Shown here: positions 8,170 through 16,394 of the stretch, one piece after another
Position numbering within the stretch: the first letter of the stretch is position 1
Layout: every line of letters begins with the position of its first letter
Source: Gemmiger_A avium
GTDB lineage: Bacteria > Bacillota > Clostridia > Oscillospirales > Ruminococcaceae
Direction of reading: 5' to 3'
Assembly: GCA_019114585.1 (NCBI GenBank)
Contig: DXFE01000109.1
Coordinates: 1 to 59,596 of the forward strand
Length of the DNA: 59,596 nt
The notes under the pieces: generated by a model
What the model was told of the DNA's origin: nothing
The model's database searches: none
The model's input: only the letters and a program-made list of their open reading frames with translations
Made by a program: the position numbers and the translations under genes

Positions 8170-8709
8170 TTAGCCGAAGTAACGCTCCAGCAGACCAGCC
8201 ATGCCGCGGCCGTGACGGGCCTCGTCCTTGGCCATCTCGTGCACGGTGTCATGGATGGCATCCAGGCCCAGCTCCTTGGCCTTCTTGGCCAGATCCATCT
8301 TGCCGGAGCAGGCGCCGCACTCGGCGTCAACACGCATCTGCAGGTTCTTCTTGGTGCTGTCGGTCAGAACCTCGCCCAGCAGCTCGGCGAACTTGGCAGC
8401 ATGCTCAGCCTCCTCAAAGGCGTAGCGCTTCCAGGCCTCGGCGATCTCGGGGTAGCCCTCACGGTCAGCCACACGGCTCATGGCCAGGTACATACCAACC
8501 TCGCTGCACTCGCCGTTGAAGTTCATGCGCAGGCCTTCCACGATATCCTCGGGAACGCCCTCCTTGGCGATGCCCACCACGTGCTCGGTCACGTAGGTGT
8601 TCTCCTTCTGCTCCACGAACTTGTCCTTGGGAGCCTTGCAGACGGGGCAGAACTCGGGCGCAGCGCCCTCGGCGATATAACCACAAACGGTGCAAACAAA
8701 CTTAGCCAT
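8170..8709 (-). CDS. Reverse-domain rubrerythrin (peroxide-reducing)
   Basis: A 179-residue protein in which the rubredoxin domain comes first (C6-x2-C9 ... C21-x2-C24) and the four-helix diiron domain second, the reverse of classical rubrerythrin. Diiron-ligand motifs EEAEHA and DEARH are visible. In Clostridium the revRbr proteins reduce H2O2 (and O2) with electrons passed from NADH through rubredoxin reductase and protect strict anaerobes. Cytoplasmic. The ATG at 8709 follows AGGAGG. Monocistronic: strong promoter upstream, terminator downstream. This gene is one of the main reasons for inferring an anaerobe. Confidence 0.93.
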   Translation of the reverse strand: MAKFVCTVCGYIAEGAAPEFCPVCKAPKDKFVEQKENTYVTEHVVGIAKEGVPEDIVEGLRMNFNGECSEVGMYLAMSRVADREGYPEIAEAWKRYAFEEAEHAAKFAELLGEVLTDSTKKNLQMRVDAECGACSGKMDLAKKAKELGLDAIHDTVHEMAKDEARHGRGMAGLLERYFG

Positions 8710-8749
8710 TGTTATTTCCTCCTGATTGTTGGATTCATTTTGTGCATTC

Positions 8750-8815
8750 GGTTCCGCTAAATAGGAACCATTCCTTTTATGTGCTTATAATAGCATGGAA
8801 AAAGGGCATTGTCAA
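8750..8815 (-). promoter_or_regulatory. Strong promoter and inverted repeat of the rubrerythrin gene
   Basis: Consensus -35 TTGACA (8810-8815) and -10 TATTAT (8787-8792) with a 17-nt spacer. Downstream of the start site is an inverted repeat GGTTCC-N8-GGAACC at 8750-8769. It does not match the PerR box. It may be an operator or a 5' stem. Confidence 0.7.
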
Positions 8816-8854
8816 TAGGAATCTTTATTATTTTTCAAGTTTTTCTCGGATCTT

Positions 8855-9376
8855 TTACCTTGGATCCGTCTTGAATCCCAGGCGGCTGAGGGCGGGCAGC
8901 AAAGCGGACAGGCTGCCGGAGGTGGCAGCGCCCATAAGCAGGCCGGAAATGATCAGAACCGGTGCATAGGCCAGGGCCAGATTGCTGGACAGGATCACGC
9001 TGGCCCCCAGCAGCTGGCCGATGTTATGGGCCAGCGAGCCGCTTACCGACAGGATGAACCAGGTAGGGCGGCGGGGCAGCCGGTAGAGGATCACCATAAC
9101 AGCCAGCGACAGCAGACCGCCGCACAGCGACAGCATGCCGGCCACTGCGCCCCGGGTAAGCAGCACAAAAAAAGCCTTGAGCACGGCCAGGGTAAGCGCC
9201 GGGCCAAATCCCATAAAGAACAGCGCGTACATGACCACGATGTTGGACAGGCCGATCTTGATGCCGGGCATCAGGCCCAGCAGCGGGGTGATGGTGGATT
9301 CCACAAAGGAAAGCGCCATGGCCAGCGCGAACAGCAGGCCGGAAAGCGCCACCTGGCGGGTCTTTTGATTGCGCAT
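8855..9376 (-). CDS. Gx transporter / HepT-like integral membrane protein
   Basis: A 173-residue hydrophobic protein with about five or six helices. It matches the family once called heptaprenyl diphosphate synthase component I (Gx transporter, related to ECF S-components) through its ALSFVE...PLLGLMPGIKIGLSN start and the FFGFG-like central helices. A substrate-binding role for ECF-type uptake is inferred for the family; no substrate is evident. The start was set at ATG 9376, six bases after GTGAGG. A TATAAT (9403-9408 on the minus strand) lies upstream. The usual neighbours of this family (FAD:protein FMN transferase, NusG-like domain) are absent, so it may act alone. Confidence 0.75.
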   Translation of the reverse strand: MRNQKTRQVALSGLLFALAMALSFVESTITPLLGLMPGIKIGLSNIVVMYALFFMGFGPALTLAVLKAFFVLLTRGAVAGMLSLCGGLLSLAVMVILYRLPRRPTWFILSVSGSLAHNIGQLLGASVILSSNLALAYAPVLIISGLLMGAATSGSLSALLPALSRLGFKTDPR

Positions 9377-9584
9377 GAAATGCCTCACTTTGTCGAATTG
9401 CTATTATAAATAGGAAGAACCGGCAAAAATCCGGTTTTCTGCCCTTTCATCTTACGGCAGCAGACGTTGTGTGTCAAGGGCGCGGAGGGGCCGGTGTGCA
9501 ATATTTGCGGCGGGCCGTTCGTATTGTGAATACAGGGCTGCCGGTATAGACGGCGAAATTTTCGCAAATACTTCCGGTAAGTCC

Positions 9585-9613
9585 TTGCATTGTCTGCTGG
9601 AATAGTGTACCAT
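9585..9613 (+). promoter_or_regulatory. Probable promoter of the DUF4358 gene
   Basis: TTGCAT (9585-9590) and TACCAT (9608-9613), 17 nt apart, 43 bp before the start codon. A small hairpin AACCGG/CCGGTT lies further upstream at about 9419-9436; nothing else is seen in this gap. Confidence 0.45.
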
Positions 9614-9655
9614 ATGTTCCATAGCGTTTATTTCGGTAAAGGAGTAATTGCCATT

Positions 9656-10210
9656 ATGAAAAAACTGATTTGTCTGTCCCTGGCTGCGGCTCTGCTGGCC
9701 GTTTCTCTGGCCGCCTGCGGCAGCGATTCTTCCTCTTCCGCCCCGGCGCAGGATTCCTCCGCGCCGGCCTCCCAGTCCGCCGCGTCCGACTCTGCCGCCG
9801 CGTCCGGCACCTCCGCCTACAATCTGGATGACATCGTGACCGCCATCGAGGCCGCCAACCCGGTAACCAACCCCCGGGAGCTGGACGACTTTGCGCTGGA
9901 AAACCAGGTCATGCTGAACATGGACAATGTGGCGGACTTTTCCGGCAAGGTGAGCAACGACAACGCCAACAGCGCGCTGATCCTGGCCATCCAGGCCCAG
10001 CCCGGCAAGGCCGAGGATGTGAAGGCCGACCTGGAAAGCTACAAGAGCAGCCTGACCACCGGCATGTATGCGGAATTTGCCGAGAAGGAAGCCCAGGCCA
10101 AGGATTCCCGCATCGTGGTCAAGGGTGACTATGTGGTGATGGTAATCGCCAACACCGAGGGCGCCAGCTATTCCGACATCGACACCGCGGTGGACAGCGC
10201 CCTGAACTGA
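9656..10210 (+). CDS. DUF4358 lipoprotein
   Basis: A 184-residue exported protein. It has a lipoprotein signal (MKKLICLSLAAALLAVSLAAC, lipobox SLAAC with the cysteine near residue 21), a 35-residue Ser/Ala-rich linker, then one globular domain of about 125 residues. Its overall form, including the EDVKADLESYKSSL helix, resembles DUF4358. These lipoproteins are often found next to MBOAT and DHHW genes in Clostridia, as here, which suggests a role in acyl transfer to a surface polymer; no activity is known. ATG 9656 follows AAAGGAG. The low-complexity linker sets the domain away from the membrane. Confidence 0.8.
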   Translation: MKKLICLSLAAALLAVSLAACGSDSSSSAPAQDSSAPASQSAASDSAAASGTSAYNLDDIVTAIEAANPVTNPRELDDFALENQVMLNMDNVADFSGKVSNDNANSALILAIQAQPGKAEDVKADLESYKSSLTTGMYAEFAEKEAQAKDSRIVVKGDYVVMVIANTEGASYSDIDTAVDSALN

Positions 10211-10244
10211 CGGCCCGATCCGCCGCCTGAATCCCTAAGGCTTG

Positions 10245-10282
10245 ACCGGCGCCAATCCCCGCAGATTGGCGCCGGTATTTTG
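10245..10282 (+). terminator. Terminator after the DUF4358 gene
   Basis: Perfect 13-bp stem ACCGGCGCCAATC / GATTGGCGCCGGT with ATTTTG after it. It separates the lipoprotein from the MBOAT gene 36 bp downstream. Confidence 0.8.
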
Positions 10283-10317
10283 TAGTAAAACGCTTTTGAT
10301 CCTGTGAGGTGAATCCA

Positions 10318-11742
10318 TTGGTTTTCAGCACCGTTTTGTTCCTGTTCCGGTTTTTGCCCATTGCGCTGCTGCTGTACTATCTGGCGCCCCCCAAGCTGAA
10401 AAACACCGTGCTGTTTGTGTGCAGCCTGGTATTCTATTCCTGGGGCGAGGTCAAGTTCTTCCCCATCATGGTGGTGCTCATCCTGATCAACTACATCGCC
10501 GGTTTGGGGATGGAGCGCTTTGACAAAAGCACCGCCGCTCGCCGGGGCTTTCTGCTGTTTGCCATCATCGGCAGCCTGTCCATGCTGGTGTTCTTCAAGT
10601 ACACCAACTTTATCATCACCAGCATCAACGCCCTGGCCGGTCTGGCCATCCCCACCATCGAGGGGGTGTCGGTGCTGCCGCTGGGTATCAGCTTCTACAC
10701 CTTCCAGACCATGAGCTACTCCATCGACGTATACCGCCGTGGGGTGCCGTCGGAGCATAACTTCATCGACTTCGGCGCCTACGTGGTCATGTTCCCCCAG
10801 CTGATCGCCGGCCCCATCGTGAAATACCGGGACGTGGCCGATCGGCTGCACATCTACAAGGGCCGCGTGACCATGGACCGGATCGAGGAGGGCGTGGCCC
10901 TGTTCATCTTCGGCCTGGCCAAAAAGGTTCTGCTGGCGGACACCATCAGCGCGCTGTGGCACGATGTGATCGGCACCTACAGCGGTACGGTGGAAACCGC
11001 TGCCGGCATCGGCATCCTGAACGCCTCCACCCCGCTGGTCTGGCTGGGATTGATCGCCTACTCGTTCCAGCTGTATTTTGACTTTTCCGGCTACTCGATG
11101 ATGGGCATCGGCATGGGCAAGATGCTGGGCTTTGACTTCCCGGACAACTTCAACCTGCCCTATATCTCCCGCAGCATCACCGAGTTCTGGCGCCGCTGGC
11201 ACATTACCCTGTCCAGCTGGTTCAAGGAGTACGTTTACATTCCCCTGGGCGGCAACCGGAAAGGCCTGGCCCGCCAGATCTTCAACATCTTTGTGGTCTG
11301 GCTGCTCACCGGCATCTGGCACGGCGCCAACTGGAACTTCATCCTGTGGGGTCTGTACTACTTTGTGCTGCTGATAATTGAAAAGACCTTCCTGCTCAAG
11401 TACCTGAAAAAAGGCCGGATCTGGCCCCATGTCTACACCCTGTTCTTTGTGGTGGTAGGCTGGGCGCTGTTTGTGGGCAACGAGCCGGGCGTGGGCCTTG
11501 TGCCGCTGTTCACCAAGCTGTTTATCCCCTCCGGCGGGGTAAGCTGCCTGTATTTCCTGCGCAACTACGCGGTGCTGCTGGTTATCAGCGCGGTGTGCTG
11601 CACCCCGCTGCCGCTGAAGATCTGGAACAAGATCCAGCCCATCAAGTGGGTGCGCCTGACGGTGCTGGGCGTGCTGTTTGTGCTGAGCGTAGCCTATATC
11701 GTGGGTTCCACCAGCAGCCCGTTCCTGTATTTCAACTTCTAA
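10318..11742 (+). CDS. MBOAT-family O-acyltransferase (AlgI/DltB-like)
   Basis: A 474-residue polytopic membrane protein of about 11 helices. The MBOAT signatures are present: TEFWRRWHITLSSWFKEYVY with its conserved Trp-Arg-Trp-His, and the invariant active-site histidine in GIWHGANWNF. Such enzymes move acyl (commonly acetyl) groups across the membrane onto exopolysaccharide or cell-wall polymer, with a DHHW/AlgJ-like partner, which is the next gene. The start was set at TTG 10318 because homologues begin M-V-F-S and TGAGGTG lies seven bases upstream; the in-frame GTG at 10309 overlaps that ribosome site. The polymer modified is unknown. Confidence 0.9.
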   Translation: MVFSTVLFLFRFLPIALLLYYLAPPKLKNTVLFVCSLVFYSWGEVKFFPIMVVLILINYIAGLGMERFDKSTAARRGFLLFAIIGSLSMLVFFKYTNFIITSINALAGLAIPTIEGVSVLPLGISFYTFQTMSYSIDVYRRGVPSEHNFIDFGAYVVMFPQLIAGPIVKYRDVADRLHIYKGRVTMDRIEEGVALFIFGLAKKVLLADTISALWHDVIGTYSGTVETAAGIGILNASTPLVWLGLIAYSFQLYFDFSGYSMMGIGMGKMLGFDFPDNFNLPYISRSITEFWRRWHITLSSWFKEYVYIPLGGNRKGLARQIFNIFVVWLLTGIWHGANWNFILWGLYYFVLLIIEKTFLLKYLKKGRIWPHVYTLFFVVVGWALFVGNEPGVGLVPLFTKLFIPSGGVSCLYFLRNYAVLLVISAVCCTPLPLKIWNKIQPIKWVRLTVLGVLFVLSVAYIVGSTSSPFLYFNF

Positions 11743-11757
11743 GGGGGTGAGTCAGAC

Positions 11758-12936
11758 ATGAAAGAACGCCTGAAACAACTGGGCAGCCTGCTGCGCGCCT
11801 ATCCTGCGGCGATCTGCTTCCTGGTATTCATCACCGGGTTTATGGTGCTGGACATGTGCTGGCCCACCCGGGAATTTTCCGAGCTGGAAAACACCATGCT
11901 GGACCAGAAGCCAGCTTTCAGCTTCCAGGCCCTGTTCAGCAACGAATGGACCGCCGACTACGGCGAATACGTAAAGGACCAGATTGCCCTGCGGGACAGC
12001 TGGATCGACCTGCAGAGCCGCAGCGAAAGCCTGCTGCTGCAGAAAGCCGAGATCGGCGGCATCCTGATCGGCAAGGACCGGCAGCTGTTTACCGAGATGT
12101 TCACCCTGACCCGCACCGAACAGCGCACCCTGCCCAACAACATCAAGGCGGTAGAACAGTTCGCCCAGCGGCACGGGGATAAGGTAACAGTGCTGATTGC
12201 CCCGTCGGCCAGCGCGATCTATCCGGAAAAGCTGCCCTTTGCGGCCCCGATGCTGGATGAAGACAGCTGGCTGGACCAGACCTTTGCGGCGGTGGAAGCC
12301 GCGGGCGGCAACGTACTGGACCTGCGCGGCACCTTTACCGAGCACAAGGACGAGTATATCTACTACCGCACCGACCATCACTGGACCACCTACGGGGCGC
12401 AGCTGGCCTATGAGGAATTCTGTGCCCAGCAGGGGCTGACCCCCTTTGACACGGAAAGCCATACCCGCGTAGACGTGCCGGAATTCCTGGGCACCAGCTA
12501 TTCCAAGAGCCGGTACTGGCATGCCAAGGCGGATGTGCTGACCTACTACCCGCTGGACAACGAGATGACCATTTTTGACGTAACGGTTCCCGGCCAGCGC
12601 ACCCCCAAGAGCACCAGCGGCCTGTACGACACCGCCAAGCTGGAAGTGGTGGACAAGTACGCCACGTTCCTGTACGGGAACAACGGTTACAGCGAGATCC
12701 AGGGCAATGGCGAGGGCAGCATCCTGCTGGTAAAGGACAGCTACGGCAACTGCTTTGGCCCGTTCCTGAGCGCCAACTACGGCAAGATCGGCGTAGTGGA
12801 CCTGCGCAACTATCCCTACGGCATCGACGAACTGATCGAGAGCGAGGGATATGAGCATGTGCTGATCCTCTACAATTTCCAGAGCTTCAAGTCGGACAGC
12901 TACCTGTACAACATCAACCGGGATCCCATCGGGTAA
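11758..12936 (+). CDS. DHHW-family protein (AlgJ/AlgX-like acetylation partner)
   Basis: A 392-residue protein with one N-terminal membrane anchor (about 15-35) and an extracytoplasmic SGNH-like domain. The family-defining motif appears as TDHHWTTYGA near residue 203. LLVKDSYGN near residue 322 matches the D-S-Y block that supplies the catalytic serine in AlgX-type proteins. It starts 15 bp after the MBOAT stop, so the two form one unit. The inferred role is to receive acyl groups from MBOAT and transfer them to a surface glycan. A strong terminator follows. Confidence 0.87.
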   Translation: MKERLKQLGSLLRAYPAAICFLVFITGFMVLDMCWPTREFSELENTMLDQKPAFSFQALFSNEWTADYGEYVKDQIALRDSWIDLQSRSESLLLQKAEIGGILIGKDRQLFTEMFTLTRTEQRTLPNNIKAVEQFAQRHGDKVTVLIAPSASAIYPEKLPFAAPMLDEDSWLDQTFAAVEAAGGNVLDLRGTFTEHKDEYIYYRTDHHWTTYGAQLAYEEFCAQQGLTPFDTESHTRVDVPEFLGTSYSKSRYWHAKADVLTYYPLDNEMTIFDVTVPGQRTPKSTSGLYDTAKLEVVDKYATFLYGNNGYSEIQGNGEGSILLVKDSYGNCFGPFLSANYGKIGVVDLRNYPYGIDELIESEGYEHVLILYNFQSFKSDSYLYNINRDPIG

Positions 12937-12953
12937 CCCGGCTTGCACAAAAG

Positions 12954-12996
12954 AACGGCCCGCTGCGGAGAAGGTTTCCGCAGCGGGCCGTTTTCT
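12954..12996. terminator. Bidirectional terminator between the DHHW and U32 genes
   Basis: AACGGCCCGCTGCGGA pairs with TCCGCAGCGGGCCGTT, followed by TTCTGTTT on the plus strand. Confidence 0.88.
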
Positions 12997-13003
12997 GTTT
13001 GGT

Positions 13004-14230
13004 TCAGGCTTTCTCCCCGGTGGAACGGCGGATCAGCGAGTGGGCGGGCACCGGCTCCTCCACCGGCATGGTGTACCGCATCATGGGGTGCGGGGTGGCC
13101 GTGATGCTCTCCCCCTCCTCGTTTTTCAGCCATTCGGGGGCCAGGCGCAGCACCTGGCCGGTGGGGGTGAGGATCTCCAGCGGCTTGCCCGCCTCGATCC
13201 GGCCCCGCTGGGTGCACTGGGCCACCCCGTCCTGCCAGGATTCCACCACACCCACAAACTCCCAGTCCCGGATATAGCCGCCCTGCCGGGTGTTCTGGCG
13301 GGCGTTCTGCCTGCCGAAGAAAAATCCGGGCGAATACCGCCGGTGGCTGATACGGGTCAGTTCGTCCAGCACCGCGTCCGGGCACTGGAAGTTGTCCGGC
13401 GCGGCCAGGAACGCATCCAGCGCCTGCCGGTAGGCACTGGTCACGCTGGCCACATAATACATCGTTTTGGCACGGCCCTCGATCTTCAGGCTGTCGGCTC
13501 CGGCCTGGCAGACCAGGTCAATAAAGGGCGCCATACACAGATCGTCGGCGTTCAGGATGTAGCTGCCGCTCTCATCCTCCCCGATCTCCATAAACTGGCC
13601 GGGGCGGGTCTCCTCCACCAGATGATATTTCCAGCGGCAGGGCTGGGCGCACTGGCCCCGGTTGGCATCCCGTTCGGTCAGATACTGGCTGAGCAGGCAC
13701 CGGCCGGACACGCTCATGCACATGGCTCCGTGCACAAACACCTCCAGTTCCAGTTCCCGCGGGGTTTTGGCCCGGATGGTGGCGATGTCCTCCAGGGACA
13801 GTTCCCGGGCCAGCACCACCCGCTTGGCACCCAACTCAAAGGCGGCGGTGGCGGCGGCATGGTTGGTAATGCCCATCTGGGTGGAGAAATGGATCTCCAC
13901 ATCCGGGGCCAGCTTCTGCACCATCCGCAGCACGCCCAGATCGGCCACGATAAAGCCGTCCACGCCCGCCGCCCGGGCATCGGCGATGGCCTGGGGCAGC
14001 CGGTCCAGTTCGGCATTGGTGGGCAGGGTGTTCAGGGTCAGGTAAACCCGCTTGCCCCGGGCGTGGGCAAAGATGCAGCCCTCCTCCAGCTGGGCGGGGG
14101 TAAAGTTATCCGGCGCGGCCCGCATCCCGAATTCGGTCAGGGCGGCGTACACCGCGTCCGCCCCGTAGCGGATGGCATATTGCAGCCGTTCCAGGTCCCC
14201 GGCGGGGGACAGCAGTTCCGGTCTGGTCAT
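13004..14230 (-). CDS. Peptidase U32 family protein (TrhP/YrrO type)
   Basis: A 408-residue cytoplasmic protein. It begins with the family's PELLSPAGD...YGADAVYA and carries the U32 signature E-x-F-x2-G-A-x-C-x5-G-x-C as EVFVHGAMCMSVSGRC. Two further cysteines follow at NRGQCAQPCRW, giving the four-cysteine set of this family. Members called TrhP or RlhA-like are needed for hydroxylation of tRNA U34 or of 23S rRNA; collagenase activity has been reported for some. Which role applies here cannot be told. The start was set at ATG 14230 (AGAGGAG upstream), 11 codons inside a longer frame. It lies behind mltG and a terminator. Confidence 0.88.
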   Translation of the reverse strand: MTRPELLSPAGDLERLQYAIRYGADAVYAALTEFGMRAAPDNFTPAQLEEGCIFAHARGKRVYLTLNTLPTNAELDRLPQAIADARAAGVDGFIVADLGVLRMVQKLAPDVEIHFSTQMGITNHAAATAAFELGAKRVVLARELSLEDIATIRAKTPRELELEVFVHGAMCMSVSGRCLLSQYLTERDANRGQCAQPCRWKYHLVEETRPGQFMEIGEDESGSYILNADDLCMAPFIDLVCQAGADSLKIEGRAKTMYYVASVTSAYRQALDAFLAAPDNFQCPDAVLDELTRISHRRYSPGFFFGRQNARQNTRQGGYIRDWEFVGVVESWQDGVAQCTQRGRIEAGKPLEILTPTGQVLRLAPEWLKNEEGESITATPHPMMRYTMPVEEPVPAHSLIRRSTGEKA

Positions 14231-14261
14231 AGAAACGCTCCTCTCGGTTGATTTTGTAGGC

Positions 14262-14294
14262 AAAAAACGGGCAGGGCCTGCGCCCCGCCCGTTT
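14262..14294 (-). terminator. Terminator after mltG
   Basis: Stem AAACGGGC / GCCCGTTT with a GC-rich loop, followed on the minus strand by TTTTTT. Confidence 0.8.
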
Positions 14295-14301
14295 CAGGGT
14301 C

Positions 14302-15438
14302 TTACTGTACAGAAAACGCCGTTTTTACATTGGCCTGATGCTCGGCCGGGGTCTTGCCGTAGTAGTATTTGCCGTTCTTGTCGGTAACAAAGAAGTAGTA
14401 GCCGTCGGCAATATACTGCTCATCCGGGTACAGGGCCGCCTTGATGGCCTCAATGCCGGGGTTGGACACCGGCCCGGGGGTCAGGCCCTCGTGCTCATAG
14501 GTGTTGTAGGCCGCGTAGATTTCAGCGGGGATGTTGTCCCAGCCGCCGTAATAGGGGGCGACCCAGTTGTACAGGTAGTTGTTGTCGTCCTCCCGCTGGA
14601 CATAGCTGCTCACGTTGCTCTCCAGCCGGGGATAGGGCGAACCCTCCGCCAGGCGGTTGTGGAATACCGCGGACACCTTGGCATTCTGGTCGTTGCCCGC
14701 TTCTTCCTGCACAAAGGACGCCAGGGTGATGGCCTCGTGCAGGGTCATGCCCTCTTCCTCGGCCCGGGCGCGCAGATCCGCGGTGACCTGCTTGTCGAAC
14801 TCGGCGTAGAAGGTGTTGACGTAGTTGTACACCTCGTCATCCGCGTAGAACTCGTAGGTGTTGGGGAAGAGATACCCCTCGCACTTCATGAAGATGGTAT
14901 CGTCCTCCGGGATCTGGTTCCAGAAATCATACTGGCTGAAATCGCCGTTGTTGGCTACGTCCAGGAACTCCTCGGCGGTGCACAGGCCGTTTTCCTCCAT
15001 CAGCTGGGCAAACCGCAGAGCGGTGATGCCCTCCGGGAAGGTGATGGTCACGGTGTCCCGCTTGACCGTCACGCTCAGCGTCTCGATAATTTCGTCATAG
15101 CTCATGCCCGCACAGAGGGTGAAGTCCCCGTACTGCAGCTGGCCGGCGCTTTCGGTATAGCGCACATACAGCTGGAACAGCTTGGGGGTCTGGATCACGC
15201 CTGCTTCCTGCAGTGCGCGGCCGATGGTCAGCGGGCCGCTGCCCTGGTCGATATGCACCGTTACCTCGGAACCTTTTGTATCGCTGCCGTAAACTTCATT
15301 CATGAACCGGGCGCCAAGCAGCCCGGCGGCAATCAGAAGCACGGCAAACAGCACAATCACAATCAGGCAGCCAAAGCGGCCTTTTTTCTTTTTTCTGGCA
15401 TGGGGCTGGTACTGCTCCTGCTCAAATTCCTGCGGCAT
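14302..15438 (-). CDS. mltG: Endolytic murein transglycosylase MltG
   Basis: A 378-residue protein: basic cytoplasmic N-terminus with a KKKK cluster, one membrane helix (about 25-47), then an extracellular LysM-like subdomain and the YceG catalytic domain. The sequence contains EGYLFPNTYEF, the catalytic-glutamate helix LASFVQEEAG and the C-terminal NPGIEAIKAALYP segment. MltG cleaves nascent glycan strands and so sets where peptidoglycan chains end. ATG 15438 follows AGGAGG. Length and domain order are normal for Firmicutes. Confidence 0.93.
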   Translation of the reverse strand: MPQEFEQEQYQPHARKKKKGRFGCLIVIVLFAVLLIAAGLLGARFMNEVYGSDTKGSEVTVHIDQGSGPLTIGRALQEAGVIQTPKLFQLYVRYTESAGQLQYGDFTLCAGMSYDEIIETLSVTVKRDTVTITFPEGITALRFAQLMEENGLCTAEEFLDVANNGDFSQYDFWNQIPEDDTIFMKCEGYLFPNTYEFYADDEVYNYVNTFYAEFDKQVTADLRARAEEEGMTLHEAITLASFVQEEAGNDQNAKVSAVFHNRLAEGSPYPRLESNVSSYVQREDDNNYLYNWVAPYYGGWDNIPAEIYAAYNTYEHEGLTPGPVSNPGIEAIKAALYPDEQYIADGYYFFVTDKNGKYYYGKTPAEHQANVKTAFSVQ

Positions 15439-15472
15439 AGGATGACCTCCTGTGTATGGGGTTGTATTTTAT

Positions 15473-16312
15473 TCAAGCCTGGCCGGTCTCATCCAGCATC
15501 AGGCCCATATAACTTTCGCTCACATCAAAGCGCTCGCCCAGAAAACGGATCATGCCGTACTCAGCCGGGCGGCCCTCCGCCGGGAAGATGCTCTGGGCCG
15601 CGCCCAGGGTGATCTGCGCCTGGGTGGCGCCGGTCTTTTCCCGGGCGGCCTGCACCAGCAGTTCCGCGGCCCGGTCCCCCACGGCAAACAGTTCGATAAA
15701 CCGCAGGGTATCCCAATGGCGGAAAAACAGACCGTAGCCATCCGGGCTGGAGACCACCGTGATCCCCAGGCTGTACAGATCCCGCAGCACCTCGGTAAAG
15801 GAGGGCAGGGTCAGCAGCACCGAATCGGGGGCAAACTTTTCCCGCAGCTGCAGCAGCGAACGGGCGGTGACCGCGTCAAACTCGGCGTTGGCCCACAGAT
15901 TGGGCCGGATCGTGCGGGTAAAGGTGCGCCGGGCAAACGCCCGCTCGAATCCCCGCTTTTCGTAAAAGGCAAACAGGCCCGCTTCGGCCGGGATCGTCAC
16001 GATAAAACGCGCCCCGGCAGCACGCAGCGCGTCGGCCGCATAGTCCATCAGGCCGGTCATGAGACCTTTGCCCCGGGATTCGGGCGCGGTGCAGAGGGCG
16101 TAAAAGTAAGCGCCCGGCTTGCCGCGCAGGGTAACCGGCACCGCGCAGAGCATGGCTTCTACAGCGCCATCCTCCCGCTGGGCCACATAGACATTTTTCC
16201 ATCCGGCAAACCGGGCGGCCATCATCTCGGTAAACTCCGCCTCGTCGCCGAACGCGGTCTTCATCAGGCCGCACAAAGCCGGCAGATCGCCGGGCTGGGC
16301 AATTCGGAACAT
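15473..16312 (-). CDS. GNAT-family N-acetyltransferase, two-domain
   Basis: A 279-residue protein. The N-terminal GNAT core includes the acetyl-CoA loop ALCTAPESRGKGLMTGLM (R/Q-x2-G-x-G type) near residues 90-108 and the FYEKRGFE end of motif B. The C-terminal 120 residues have no obvious GNAT motif, but Eis-like or two-domain GNATs have such extensions. Substrate unknown. It is downstream of the DUF2156 gene on the same strand with an 82-bp gap. Proteins of these two families occur side by side in Clostridia, but no joint role is established. Confidence 0.82.
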   Translation of the reverse strand: MFRIAQPGDLPALCGLMKTAFGDEAEFTEMMAARFAGWKNVYVAQREDGAVEAMLCAVPVTLRGKPGAYFYALCTAPESRGKGLMTGLMDYAADALRAAGARFIVTIPAEAGLFAFYEKRGFERAFARRTFTRTIRPNLWANAEFDAVTARSLLQLREKFAPDSVLLTLPSFTEVLRDLYSLGITVVSSPDGYGLFFRHWDTLRFIELFAVGDRAAELLVQAAREKTGATQAQITLGAAQSIFPAEGRPAEYGMIRFLGERFDVSESYMGLMLDETGQA

Positions 16313-16394
16313 AAACTCTCCCCTCCCTGTTACTACACGCGCAATCCGCAGAGCGTTCTCCGCCGGGGCGCGCGCTGCCCCGTTTCCCCTCTTA

